Source of the DNA: Rossellomorea aquimaris
GTDB lineage: Bacteria; Bacillota; Bacilli; Bacillales; Bacillaceae_B
Direction: 5' to 3'
Assembly (NCBI RefSeq): GCF_003315075.1
Contig: NZ_QNRJ01000005.1
Span: forward strand, 186,001 to 250,000
DNA length: 64,000 nt
Within the stretch, counting starts at the first letter, position 1, and each line of letters opens with the position of its first letter. This document shows, piece after piece, positions 1 to 7,216 of this stretch. Both the position numbers and the translations under genes were made by a program. The notes under the pieces were generated by a model. The model saw only the letters and a list, made by a program, of their open reading frames with translations, was not told the origin of the DNA and did not search any database.

Positions 1-142
1 CTAATTCATACATCATTTGAAGCTGAATCAATTTTTGTTGAATGGTAGGAAGGTCGTATAATTCTTTATCTGCTTCTTCTTTGATCTTTTCGCCGACTTT
101 AATGACTAAATTAATTGGTGCGCTCACCAATTTATGAATCAT
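1..142 (-). CDS. gvpG: GvpG, gas vesicle protein (N-terminal part, runs off the window)
   Basis: Reading the minus strand from the ATG at 142 gives an open frame of 47 residues to the window edge, beginning MIHKLVSAPINLVIKVGEKI and rich in charged helix-forming residues. The ATG overlaps the gvpF stop in an ATGA, so the two genes are translationally coupled. GvpG is a small accessory protein needed for gas vesicle assembly and follows gvpF in the Bacillus megaterium cluster. The position, the PINLV motif near the start and the helical character fit this family. The remaining cluster genes (gvpL, S, K, J, T, U in B. megaterium) would lie left of the window. Confidence 0.85.
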   Translation of the reverse strand, partial: MIHKLVSAPINLVIKVGEKIKEEADKELYDLPTIQQKLIQLQMMYEL

Positions 143-909
143 CAGCCTTCCTCAACCTTCAAGCGTATGTTGACAAAATTGTAAGCCGGCCAAGGACCGC
201 TGTAGTTAAATTCGACCTTATCCTTCCATTTTTCATGGGCTTCATTGACCTTTTGATCGAACAGTTCTTCCTGGTCCCGATCAATTAAGAATGATGCGTT
301 GAGAAGCATTTTCTCACTTGAAGGGTCATTTGCTTTTGCTGACACTGCTGTTTCCTCAAGGGGAGCATAGACTTCCTGCTTAACCTCGTTTTGCAGGGAA
401 GCAAATAGCTTCTGAGCCATTCCTCCAAGCTGAATGCGGTCATAATACGCGGCAGATTCAGATTTCCCTTTAACGGCTGATGCCATTTTTTCTACCTGCG
501 GGTTTTCTTTGACCATTTCTTCCAGCCATTCCTTTTTACCGATAACCTTTAAGCCTAGCTCGATTTTCCCCTTGATGGCCGGGAAAAGGGTTTCGAATTG
601 GGGGTAAAGGTTTTCCAGGAGGGCTGCTACATCGTCCCTTGATTTAAAGACATTTCCGAAGCTGATCGGGATGACCGTATCCTTTTGATCCATCACCCGT
701 GATACGGCACCCTGGTGCATGAGTAAATTCTGCTTCTTAGGATGATAGATTTTCATCGGTACTTCTGCTGCTACCATAGCAGCGTCTTTATATCTGATCG
801 TGAACGTCTCGCGTTCCTCGCCTTCAATTTCAATGGAACCAAATTGATCGTCTTCCTCTGTTTGAATGGCACAAAATATATAAATTCCCATTTCTTCCTT
901 ACTCATCAT
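142..909 (-). CDS. gvpF: GvpF/GvpL-family gas vesicle protein
   Basis: This 255-residue protein begins with a short beta strand (MGIYIFCAIQ) typical of the GvpF/GvpL family. The middle carries the family segment VIPISFGNVFKS, followed by a helical half with KGKIELGLKV. GvpF binds GvpA and helps nucleate or build the gas vesicle shell in the cytoplasm. The gene lies 12 bp after gvpN, has an AAAGGAG site seven bases before the ATG, and overlaps gvpG by four bases. The order N-F-G is that of B. megaterium. The choice between the two adjacent ATG codons at the start is arbitrary. Confidence 0.93.
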   Translation of the reverse strand: MMSKEEMGIYIFCAIQTEEDDQFGSIEIEGEERETFTIRYKDAAMVAAEVPMKIYHPKKQNLLMHQGAVSRVMDQKDTVIPISFGNVFKSRDDVAALLENLYPQFETLFPAIKGKIELGLKVIGKKEWLEEMVKENPQVEKMASAVKGKSESAAYYDRIQLGGMAQKLFASLQNEVKQEVYAPLEETAVSAKANDPSSEKMLLNASFLIDRDQEELFDQKVNEAHEKWKDKVEFNYSGPWPAYNFVNIRLKVEEG

Positions 910-921
910 GAAAACTCTCCT

Positions 922-1845
922 TTATTCCTCAGATATCTTCATACCTTTGCATGCATCTATAATGAATTGTTCTGCTCTTTCTTGTGGGTTTTCTCCGTCG
1001 ATACATCGACTTACGCTGTGTGCTACTATATCAATACATAGACGTTGAAAATCTGGATCCTTACCGTCTATGGGGATGTCTGATTCAATGGCGAGCCTCG
1101 CGATCATCAAGGAAGCACGCAAGCTCGGTCCGTTCATTTCGTTGGTACATTGATCACGTAATGTAGAGACAAGTGTTGTAATCGCTCTTGCTTCACTCAT
1201 AATCAAGTTTGCTTTTTCCGATACAATCATAGCCTCTTGTTCTGCTCCCTTGTAATCTACGCTAATGGTAATTAGCCGATCAAGGAGAGCGTCCTGTGTT
1301 TGATAAACCCCTGCATATTCTGCAGGATTACTAGTAAATATGATGGCAAATTCCGGGTGTACGCGAATAAAAGGTTCCGTTAGCTTCGATCCATATAAAG
1401 GGATGATCCCTTCTTCTAAAATGGATAGGAAGATATTATTCGTTGTCGGCTGTGATCTTGTAAATTCATCGTATACAAGGGTATAGCCATTCTTTACTGC
1501 TTCCAGTAAACGTCCATCTCTCCATGTCTCGGTGACACTTTCATCCTTTTTGTAAACAGATCGAACATATTGATCGACCACTTTTTTACTCGTATAACCT
1601 GTGAAATCACCGATTAAGTCTTTATTATTCAGTTCATGATTTCCGTGCATGAGCATCACCGGTCTTTTTCTCTTCTTCGCCAGTGCGAGGGCAAGAGACG
1701 TTTTGCCGGCTCCGGAAGGACCTGTAAAATGTACAGGATATCCAGCTTTAAGGTATTGCAATGAGCGCGAAAGCAATTCTTTCGTTTCATCGTCTTGTAT
1801 TAATGCCCTGCTATCCTTTTTGATCCGTTTTGTTAAGACCGTCAC
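922..1845 (-). CDS. gvpN: GvpN, AAA+ ATPase for gas vesicle assembly
   Basis: This MoxR/GvpN-type AAA+ ATPase of about 307 residues has a Walker A motif GPSGAGKTS near residue 45 and a Walker B motif LVYDEFTRS near residue 125. Later come sensor-1 (IFTSNPAEYAG) and an arginine-containing segment (LLDRLITISV). GvpN uses ATP to promote growth of vesicles from small bicones. I place the start at the GTG at 1845, nine bases after an AGGAGG site; a TTG at 1851 is possible but sits too close to that site. It lies between gvpR and gvpF, as in B. megaterium, and nothing catalytic appears to be missing. Confidence 0.94.
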   Translation of the reverse strand: MTVLTKRIKKDSRALIQDDETKELLSRSLQYLKAGYPVHFTGPSGAGKTSLALALAKKRKRPVMLMHGNHELNNKDLIGDFTGYTSKKVVDQYVRSVYKKDESVTETWRDGRLLEAVKNGYTLVYDEFTRSQPTTNNIFLSILEEGIIPLYGSKLTEPFIRVHPEFAIIFTSNPAEYAGVYQTQDALLDRLITISVDYKGAEQEAMIVSEKANLIMSEARAITTLVSTLRDQCTNEMNGPSLRASLMIARLAIESDIPIDGKDPDFQRLCIDIVAHSVSRCIDGENPQERAEQFIIDACKGMKISEE

Positions 1846-1873
1846 GTACAATTCCCTCCTAATCGCTCATCCA

Positions 1874-2140
1874 CTACATTTCCTGTCCGATGGCACTTCT
1901 GTAACGGATATCCCGTCGTTTAAATGATGTGACTTCCTTTTCTTTATTAAGAAGAACATCATACGTTCCAAGCATTTCGTCTTTAGCATATTTCTTCATA
2001 TATTCTTTTTCTTCAATTACCTCGACTTGAAGCTTCCAGCCTTCATCTTCTGTCAGTTCCACTGACGTAATTTTGTGAACTGGAGCTACATGTTCATTGA
2101 AGAAGTCCGTCACATTATTCATGATATCTTTGATTACCAT
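1874..2140 (-). CDS. gvpR: GvpO-family gas vesicle protein (GvpR in B. megaterium nomenclature)
   Basis: This is an 88-residue acidic protein with the pattern of the GvpO/GvpR family: a helical N-terminus, then VELTEDEGWKLQVEVIEEKEYMKKYAKDEMLGTYDVLL and a conserved-looking RRDIRYRS near the C-terminus. The family is required for, or modulates, gas vesicle formation, and its biochemical role is not settled. It has a TAGGAGG site just before the ATG and lies between gvpB and gvpN. A strong hairpin sits in the gap upstream (2161-2192), so expression of this and the following genes may be set apart from gvpA-P-Q-B. Confidence 0.85.
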   Translation of the reverse strand: MVIKDIMNNVTDFFNEHVAPVHKITSVELTEDEGWKLQVEVIEEKEYMKKYAKDEMLGTYDVLLNKEKEVTSFKRRDIRYRSAIGQEM

Positions 2141-2160
2141 AGTCGCCTCCTACTGTAGAT

Positions 2161-2192
2161 GAAGGGGGAGGGTGCCAATATTGGCCCCCTTC
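2161..2192 (-). terminator. Intercistronic hairpin between gvpB and gvpR
   Basis: GAAGGGGG at 2161-2168 pairs with CCCCCTTC at 2185-2192, and the loop contains the palindrome CCAATATTGG. No long T tract follows on the minus strand, so this is more likely a partial attenuator or an mRNA 3'-end stabiliser than a full terminator. It would fit the need for much more shell protein (GvpA/B) than assembly factors. That role is inferred from position. Confidence 0.6.
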
Positions 2193-2224
2193 AAACCACT
2201 TTCATTCTTTTGCTGTCACTCCAA

Positions 2225-2485
2225 TTAAATGCTGAACTGGGAGCTTCTTTCATTCTGCTGAGTAGCAAGACCGTTTTCTTCGATATCATCTCGTAGTAGG
2301 CCCACTGCTTCTGCATAACGCAACCATGTGTCTACGCTGGCAATGACGACCCTTGCTTCAACCGTTAAAATTTCAATTCCAACGACAGATACTCTTGCAA
2401 ATGCATCAATGACAATCCCTTTGTCAAGAATACGGTCAATTACTTCTGCTAAACTTGAACTATTATTACTTTTTTGAATAGCCAA
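2225..2485 (-). CDS. gvpB: GvpB, second gas vesicle shell protein (GvpA family)
   Basis: This 86-residue GvpA-type shell protein contains [50 protein letters not shown] and a short polar tail. These are the alpha-beta-beta-alpha segments that stack into the gas vesicle rib. It is nearly identical to the gvpA product at 3559-3819 except for the first few residues and the C-terminal tail. In B. megaterium the two copies are called gvpA and gvpB. It has a strong AAGGAG site before the ATG. The pair looks like a duplication kept under selection. Confidence 0.96.
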   Translation of the reverse strand: MAIQKSNNSSSLAEVIDRILDKGIVIDAFARVSVVGIEILTVEARVVIASVDTWLRYAEAVGLLRDDIEENGLATQQNERSSQFSI

Positions 2486-2506
2486 TTGTTATTCTCCTTC
2501 CGGTGT

Positions 2507-2980
2507 TTAAGAACAGATGGTCTTAATGTCTTTTGAAGACTTAATGTTTTCCGAACTTTTAATTTCAGTAGAACTCTTGATATTAAAGGAGCTTTTGATA
2601 TCACTTGCTCCTTTAATATTTCCTACACCATTCATTTTTGATTGTTTATCATTTGATGAAGAGATTTTCTCTTGAAATTCTTCGCCTGCTTCTTTGGCAT
2701 TTCCTAACTTTTCCCGTACGGAAAGCAGGACATCCTGTACTTTTTCCTTTGCTTCTTCAGCTTTGGTATGAACATTAGCTGCATTTTTCTCTTTTGCCTT
2801 CTCTAATTTCTCAGATGCTTCGCCTGCTTTTGATTGAATACCGTCTTCAACACTGTTCACAAATGTTTCTTTCGCTTTCTCTTTCATCGTATCTTTCACT
2901 TTGTCTTTCACGGGCTCCGGAGCGTGATCGTATGCTTTTTTAGCCAACTTGCCAACTGCTTTTTTCACCGGCTTACTCAT
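2507..2980 (-). CDS. gvpQ: GvpQ-like gas vesicle-associated protein with IKSS repeats
   Basis: This 157-residue, lysine- and alanine-rich protein starts with a conserved-looking basic segment (KKAVGKLAKKAYDHAPEPVKDKVKD) and continues as a long charged helix or coiled coil. It ends in a short-period tail of xIKSS units (DIKSS, NIKSS, EIKSS, NIKSS, DIKT). Its position between gvpP and gvpB matches GvpQ of B. megaterium, an accessory protein that can be dispensable in some reconstituted clusters. The tail repeat is unusual and may bind vesicle surfaces or partners; that is a guess. The AAAGGGGG site is close to the ATG. Confidence 0.8.
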   Translation of the reverse strand: MSKPVKKAVGKLAKKAYDHAPEPVKDKVKDTMKEKAKETFVNSVEDGIQSKAGEASEKLEKAKEKNAANVHTKAEEAKEKVQDVLLSVREKLGNAKEAGEEFQEKISSSNDKQSKMNGVGNIKGASDIKSSFNIKSSTEIKSSENIKSSKDIKTICS

Positions 2981-3016
2981 GTAATGCCCCCTTTAGGGAT
3001 GTGAGAGGCTGAATCA

Positions 3017-3508
3017 TTATTTCTTGGATTCCACCAGGCTGTTAAGCATCTCTTCGATTCGTTCTAAACGTTCATTCAAATTCTTGTTTTCTTCTTTGAT
3101 TTCTTCTAATTCTTCTGACTGATTGGAAGAATTCTCGTCGCTACCTGCCTTAGCATCAGTATTTTCCGGTGCCTCTTCTTTTTTCTTCTTTGGTGCAAGC
3201 AAGCCGCCTTCAAGCCTGCTCATATATCCGGTAGCCGATTGTCTTAAGGTAATAATGGCTTGCTCTGTCAGGAATTCCTGTGCTGATCTTCGCAGTTCTT
3301 TACTTGCTGCTTTCATCACTTCAGATTTCCCGAAACTGTCCACTACTTTCTTACCTGTACCTGGATTTGAAAGTAACCCGATTCCGGCTCCGACTACTCC
3401 ACCGATAATCGCATAATTCATGGATTGTCTATTTCCAGCTGTTTGCTCTTCGTTTTCTTCAGTGCTTTTCGGTTCTTCTACTTGTTGACTGCTTTTTGTC
3501 TCCGCCAT
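3017..3508 (-). CDS. gvpP: GvpP-like gas vesicle-associated protein
   Basis: This protein of about 163 residues has a low-complexity acidic N-terminus and a small glycine-rich hydrophobic segment (YAIIGGVVGAGIGLLSNPGTGKKV, near residues 30-52) of the YtxH/GvpP type. A basic amphipathic middle and a C-terminal coiled coil (LEEIKEENKNLNERLERIEEMLN) follow. It lies second in the cluster after gvpA, as in B. megaterium. I chose the ATG at 3508 because AGAGG sits six bases before it; the ATG at 3514 has no spacing from that site. It is accessory, with unknown biochemical role. Confidence 0.8.
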   Translation of the reverse strand: MAETKSSQQVEEPKSTEENEEQTAGNRQSMNYAIIGGVVGAGIGLLSNPGTGKKVVDSFGKSEVMKAASKELRRSAQEFLTEQAIITLRQSATGYMSRLEGGLLAPKKKKEEAPENTDAKAGSDENSSNQSEELEEIKEENKNLNERLERIEEMLNSLVESKK

Positions 3509-3558
3509 ATTCATCCTCTTTTCTACTAAAATAGTAAAACTATATTTTATTTACTTGT

Positions 3559-3819
3559 TTAAACACTAAACGCTGTTCCTCTTTCATTTTCCTGCTTCGC
3601 TAAACCTTCTTCTTGAACTTCGTCTCTTAAGAGCCCAACTGCCTCTGCATATCGTAACCAAGTATCTACACTTGCAATGACGACTCGCGCTTCTATTGTA
3701 AGAATTTCTATTCCCACCAAGGAAACTCTGGCAAATGCATCAATGACTATTCCTTTATCCAGGATTCTATCAATTACTTCTGCGAGACTTGAGCTATCGT
3801 TACTTTTTTGAATACTCAT
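3559..3819 (-). CDS. gvpA: GvpA, major gas vesicle shell protein
   Basis: This 86-residue protein has the full GvpA core: [31 protein letters not shown], then [24 protein letters not shown]. It forms the rib-like shell of the gas vesicle. A longer frame begins at 3849, but the ATG at 3819 has an AGAGGAG site at normal spacing and gives the same length as GvpB, so I prefer it. It is the first gene of the cluster, with the likely main promoter in the 270 bp upstream. Confidence 0.96.
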   Translation of the reverse strand: MSIQKSNDSSSLAEVIDRILDKGIVIDAFARVSLVGIEILTIEARVVIASVDTWLRYAEAVGLLRDEVQEEGLAKQENERGTAFSV

Positions 3820-3885
3820 CGAATCTCTCCTCTTAATTGGTGTAGCCAATGACTAGGTGCAAGTTTTATATTCGGTTTAATCGGT

Positions 3886-3914
3886 GTTTACCTCGATTTG
3901 TACCTACCGTAAAC
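3886..3914 (-). promoter_or_regulatory. Upstream region of gvpA with an inverted repeat, possible sigma-B-like promoter
   Basis: An inverted repeat GTTTAC (3886-3891) / GTAAAC (3909-3914) lies about 70 bp upstream of gvpA. On the minus strand it reads GTTTAC, 15 bases, AGGTAA, a loose match to the sigma-B pattern GTTTAA-N12-15-GGGTAT. A heptamer ACTAGGT occurs on either side (3852-3858 and 3913-3919). Either a general-stress promoter or an operator would fit. Otherwise the 3850-4140 stretch holds no gene that I recognise. Confidence 0.3.
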
Positions 3915-4146
3915 TAGGTCATGGGAATCATTTGAAATAAACTGCCATTTTTTATACATGTTTTAATGCGTTTTTTTCACCTTGTAACATTTCTCTCTTA
4001 CAGTTATAAGACTTGTCAGGTTTTTGGGAGAAAAAATAATTCAAATAAGACAAATTGATTACAGTTTCCGAAGGAGAAATCGGGTTGAAATTAAAGGAAG
4101 AATGTGATTTTTACGGGGGAAGGGAGTAAATGATTCGCATGAAAAA

Positions 4147-4192
4147 AAAGAACCAGAAGCATTATGCCTTTCAGCTTTGCTTCTGGTTCTTT
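4147..4192. terminator. Rho-independent terminator downstream of the parMR-like operon
   Basis: AAAGAACCAGAAGC (4147-4160) pairs perfectly with GCTTCTGGTTCTTT (4179-4192), with T runs on both sides. It stands directly after the stop of the parR-like gene at 4195 and separates that operon from gvpA. Confidence 0.9.
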
Positions 4193-4194
4193 TC

Positions 4195-4791
4195 CTATTT
4201 ATTCATTTGGGAAAGAAAATCGCCTAAGAGATCTTCCATCGTTTCTTCTTTAGGTTCTTCTTCAGTTTCCTGGGGCTTCATGGCACTGTCCCAGTCAAAG
4301 TTGTCCAATTCTTCGTCAGTAGAGTATGAACGCTCATCGATTACATCATCTTCTTCGGGTGCATCATCCATCACTTGATCAAGGGACCACTCTCTTGATG
4401 AATCGTGGCTTGCTGCAGATTCTTCCTGAAGATAGAGCGCTTCATCAATATCCAACGAATTGCTGCTTAAGGAAGCCAGGAGAGAGGCTGTACGAACCGG
4501 GTTTGAAAGCAGTTGGTACACGATACTGCCCAAAAGCGCTTCTGAGTGTTCATGCTTCAACCAGTCACGCTGGGATTTATCCAATCCCTTCGGAAGGGGG
4601 ATCGTAATGGCTTCTCTCTGTTTGGAAATCGTATCATTTACTCCATTTAATACAAGCTCTGCAATTTTACTGGAGAAATTTCGTTTTTCCGTTTCCTTTA
4701 GCTTTTGTAAATGCTTTAATACATGATCAGGTGTATCAGAAGGAATTCGAAACGTAATCGGTTGTCCCCTCGACATCCCTTTTCCATTCAT
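4195..4791 (-). CDS. ParR-like ribbon-helix-helix DNA-binding adaptor
   Basis: This is a 198-residue protein. Residues 8-60 (PITFRIPSDTPDHVLKHLQ, then FSSKIAELVLNGV) resemble a ribbon-helix-helix fold: one strand followed by two helices. A helical middle and a very acidic C-terminal half ending DLLGDFLSQMNK follow. In ParMRC systems, ParR binds iterated centromere DNA through an RHH domain and caps the ParM filament through its C-terminal tail. The gene lies 9 bp after the parM-like gene, in the usual ParM-ParR order. No strong match to a named subfamily can be claimed from the sequence alone. Confidence 0.72.
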   Translation of the reverse strand: MNGKGMSRGQPITFRIPSDTPDHVLKHLQKLKETEKRNFSSKIAELVLNGVNDTISKQREAITIPLPKGLDKSQRDWLKHEHSEALLGSIVYQLLSNPVRTASLLASLSSNSLDIDEALYLQEESAASHDSSREWSLDQVMDDAPEEDDVIDERSYSTDEELDNFDWDSAMKPQETEEEPKEETMEDLLGDFLSQMNK

Positions 4792-4800
4792 ACCATCACC

Positions 4801-5979
4801 CTATTTGGTTTTCGCTAATTTTTGTTCTTCTTTCTGGGTTTGTTGTTTTTGGGTTTTTCTTGAGAAGTCAGCAATCAGCTTGTAATAAGCATTGGCCATC
4901 ATCCAAATGCTTTCCTTCTCATCTTCAAAGAAGTCGATATTATACCCATCAAGATTGTTATTAAGCGTCTTGATATACTCTTTCAGGACACTTGATCCTC
5001 CACCAATGAAGTAGCAGATTTCCGTTTGAGAGTTCTTTTGCCACATATTGCGAAGGTGACGGTATTGCTTCTTAGCAAGTTCAAGCATAATACGGTCAAC
5101 GATGTCGTGTACGCTTGTACGGCTTCCTTTAACCATAATATGATTACGATCATTTTTCTTCGTGATGATTTCCACCACATCACGGCGACTGTCGAGCTCA
5201 ATTCCGTGTCTTGAGCGGATTTCTTCACGGATCCATTCAAGGGACTCAGACACACCCAGGTTGAATCCTTGAGCTTTATCGTCATCTACTTTTCGATCTT
5301 TAATCACAGCGATATCCGTTGATAACCCACCGATATCTTGAATTAAGATACGTTTATCAATCAGGTCTTTATTAATGATATTCAAGTTATTATCCATAAC
5401 AAGGTTGATGAATGCCGCAAATCCTTCAGGATAGACCTTTACTTCATCAAATTTAATATTCACTTTGATGCCTTGATAGCGGGGAGTTACCAGGAACTCA
5501 ACCTGGTGGACGGAACCTAACAGTCTGGAACGGTACCCGACATCTTTTCCTTCCTTTACTTCGCGAAGTGGAAGACCTGTACCCAATGTGTAATTTGCTT
5601 CTATGACATTATTATTCTTTTTAAAGTTGGAATCATTGCGTGCTGCATCAAGTGCAATGGAAGCAAACAGCATGACCAGTGTTTGATCTTCTTCTGATTT
5701 ACTGCTGCCTGGATCCAGTTCAGTAGAGTTATTGCTCTTCGTTGCCAGATTACCTACACGATAAATAGCATTATTATCTTTAAGAGTAGGGGAGTGGACA
5801 CGGATATGTATGCCGTCTAGTGGGTCCTGTGTATCCAGCTCCTCGATTCCGATAATAGGACGATCTTCAATATCCCTTGCGATGACGTTCGGAATATTCA
5901 CCTCACCGTCCATCTTTCCAAAAATACCTTTAAGAGAATCATTACCAACGTCAATGGCTGCAATTCGTGAATTCGTCAT
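4801..5979 (-). CDS. ParM/StbA-like actin-family ATPase
   Basis: This protein of about 392 residues has the actin-fold nucleotide signatures: phosphate 1 IAAIDVGNDSLKG at the N-terminus, phosphate 2 ILIQDIGGLSTDIAVI near residue 215, and the adenosine motif CYFIGGGSSVLKEYI near residue 335. These place it in the plasmid ParM/StbA/Alp family, whose filaments push or pull DNA copies apart. The ATG at 5979 follows AAAGGATG at good spacing; the upstream in-frame methionines lack a site. The context (parR-like gene downstream, heptamer array upstream) supports a DNA segregation operon, unusually placed beside gas vesicle genes. Confidence 0.88.
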   Translation of the reverse strand: MTNSRIAAIDVGNDSLKGIFGKMDGEVNIPNVIARDIEDRPIIGIEELDTQDPLDGIHIRVHSPTLKDNNAIYRVGNLATKSNNSTELDPGSSKSEEDQTLVMLFASIALDAARNDSNFKKNNNVIEANYTLGTGLPLREVKEGKDVGYRSRLLGSVHQVEFLVTPRYQGIKVNIKFDEVKVYPEGFAAFINLVMDNNLNIINKDLIDKRILIQDIGGLSTDIAVIKDRKVDDDKAQGFNLGVSESLEWIREEIRSRHGIELDSRRDVVEIITKKNDRNHIMVKGSRTSVHDIVDRIMLELAKKQYRHLRNMWQKNSQTEICYFIGGGSSVLKEYIKTLNNNLDGYNIDFFEDEKESIWMMANAYYKLIADFSRKTQKQQTQKEEQKLAKTK

Positions 5980-6110
5980 TAAAATCATCCTTTCATTCAT
6001 GAGTAAGAATTTGTCAAAAAATTTCAACTCTTACTCTCAGAGTATACAATTTCTCGTCCGCGGTCAATCCTACTTTTCTATCGAATATAGATGACGAGAA
6101 AGGGAGGGGA

Positions 6111-6248
6111 TGTATACATTTTTGTATCGTTGTATACGTTAAATGTATACATCCCTATATATCAAGATGTGTACGTGTTTGTATACTTGTATACATTTTT
6201 GTCTACAATTGTGTACTTATTTGTGTACATGTATACATCTTTGTTTAC
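6111..6248. repeat. parC-like centromere: array of TGTATAC-type heptamers
   Basis: Twelve heptamers of the form TGTNTAC or one mismatch from it start at 6111, 6123, 6131, 6144, 6168, 6180, 6188, 6200, 6210, 6222, 6230 and 6242. They fall into six pairs spaced 12 (once 13) bases apart. Neighbouring pairs repeat every 20-22 bases (about two helical turns), apart from wider spacing around 6150-6168. The array is upstream of the parM-like gene, where ParR binds in ParMRC systems and represses the operon. The array itself is seen directly; its role is inferred. Confidence 0.8.
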
Positions 6249-6547
6249 AACCATATTTTAGTAGGGGGTTTGTAACTATCAACCCACTACTCTAGTAATC
6301 TATTAGATGTTTTAATACGAATCCTAAAGGGACATAAAAAATTCAATAACAAATTTCCATAAGAAAAGAGCAGCCCATTAATATGAGACTGCTCCTATGA
6401 AAAGAAATTCCTGTATTTAATGGAGGTTCTATGATATTTAACGAATTCAATATTCTTTAAGGATTTTCCTAGCCAACCATGGATCAAAACAGATGATTTT
6501 ACCTTAGTTAGCTCTCAATTTCGTTAGATTGCTTTATTTGGGCTTCT
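6249..6547. other. Intergenic stretch without a recognisable gene
   Basis: About 300 bp of AT-rich sequence with no convincing frame. A small hairpin GAGCAG (6368-6373) / CTGCTC (6389-6394) is the only structure I see, and it could be a weak terminator. Confidence 0.4.
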
Positions 6548-6640
6548 TTACCTGTTCAGCCACATACACTTGATCCTGCCTGTTTCGACGTGCTGAAAAG
6601 CCTCCTGAGCGTCTTCGAAGTTATATGTTTTGGCAATCAC
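6548..6640 (-). pseudogene. C-terminal remnant of a zinc-type alcohol dehydrogenase/quinone reductase
   Basis: The minus strand encodes VIAKTYNFEDAQEAFQHVE followed by TGRIKCMWLNR and a stop. This is the typical end of medium-chain dehydrogenases: a Y-F-E-A-Q-A-F-H-E-G-K-V pattern. Nothing upstream continues the protein, so only about 30 codons survive. It shows that the junction between the partition region and the T7SS operon has been rearranged. Confidence 0.7.
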
Positions 6641-6698
6641 CCTATTTATATATACCCCATAAAGGTTCACATTACGTAAACAGATAGTAGAAGAGAGA

Positions 6699-6722
6699 GG
6701 GTCCCTAAATTCAGAAAGACCC
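6699..6722 (-). terminator. Possible terminator after the T7SS operon
   Basis: GGGTC (6699-6703) pairs with GACCC (6718-6722) just past the end of the last T7SS gene. The stem is short and is followed on the minus strand by pyrimidines rather than a clean T run, so the call is tentative. Confidence 0.4.
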
Positions 6723-6730
6723 CCTTCTTG

Positions 6731-7216
6731 TTATTTACCTAAGCTTTGCTTACCTTGAGTCGTTCTATTCCAAATGACAATAACAACAATGAGAAGTAAT
6801 ATACAAATCCCTACAAATACAGCAATCAAAAGAGATAGGGAAGAAGAAGATGAACTTCCTTCTTCAAGACTCCCTAACCTTGCTGATTCGGATTGACTAA
6901 ACAGTTTCAGGTTTTCAGCTTTTGCTTTTATCGTATTTGTATCTTTTTCTTCACTTTGAAATATCTTTTCTTTCAATTCGCTTAACCCGTTACTTGAATT
7001 CCCTTCAAATGTCAGGTTTTTCTGTTCTTCAGGAATTTGGACCTTTTGATTTGTTGATGATTGGTCATGGATGAGGTCACTATTCTTTTTGAATTTATTT
7101 TCCTGATAGTCGTTCGGGTTTAATTCATTGATGTCGCTAGTGGCCAGAATAGTTGGGGAAAACAACATGATCATGCTGACAAACAGGGCCAGCTGAACCA
7201 GTACTTTACCCCTCAT
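6731..7216 (-). CDS. yueC: EssA/YueC-like type VII secretion membrane protein
   Basis: From the ATG at 7216 this is a 161-residue protein. It has an N-terminal hydrophobic segment (VLVQLALFVSMIMLFSPTILA), an extracellular charged region and a C-terminal membrane helix (LSLLIAVFVGICILLLIVVIVIW) with a short basic tail. That topology, and its place as the last gene of the yuk/yue operon, fit EssA (S. aureus) and YueC (B. subtilis). The start at 7216 lies inside the end of yueB and has GAGGGA upstream. A longer frame begins at 7276 with no ribosome binding site. Confidence 0.8.
   Translation of the reverse strand: MRGKVLVQLALFVSMIMLFSPTILATSDINELNPNDYQENKFKKNSDLIHDQSSTNQKVQIPEEQKNLTFEGNSSNGLSELKEKIFQSEEKDTNTIKAKAENLKLFSQSESARLGSLEEGSSSSSSLSLLIAVFVGICILLLIVVIVIWNRTTQGKQSLGK

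Noticed and set aside
4801-5979. MreB or FtsA cell-shape protein
   Set aside because: The phosphate and adenosine motifs and the length fit ParM/StbA; an RHH-like partner gene and iterons next to it fit partition, and mreC/mreD are absent.
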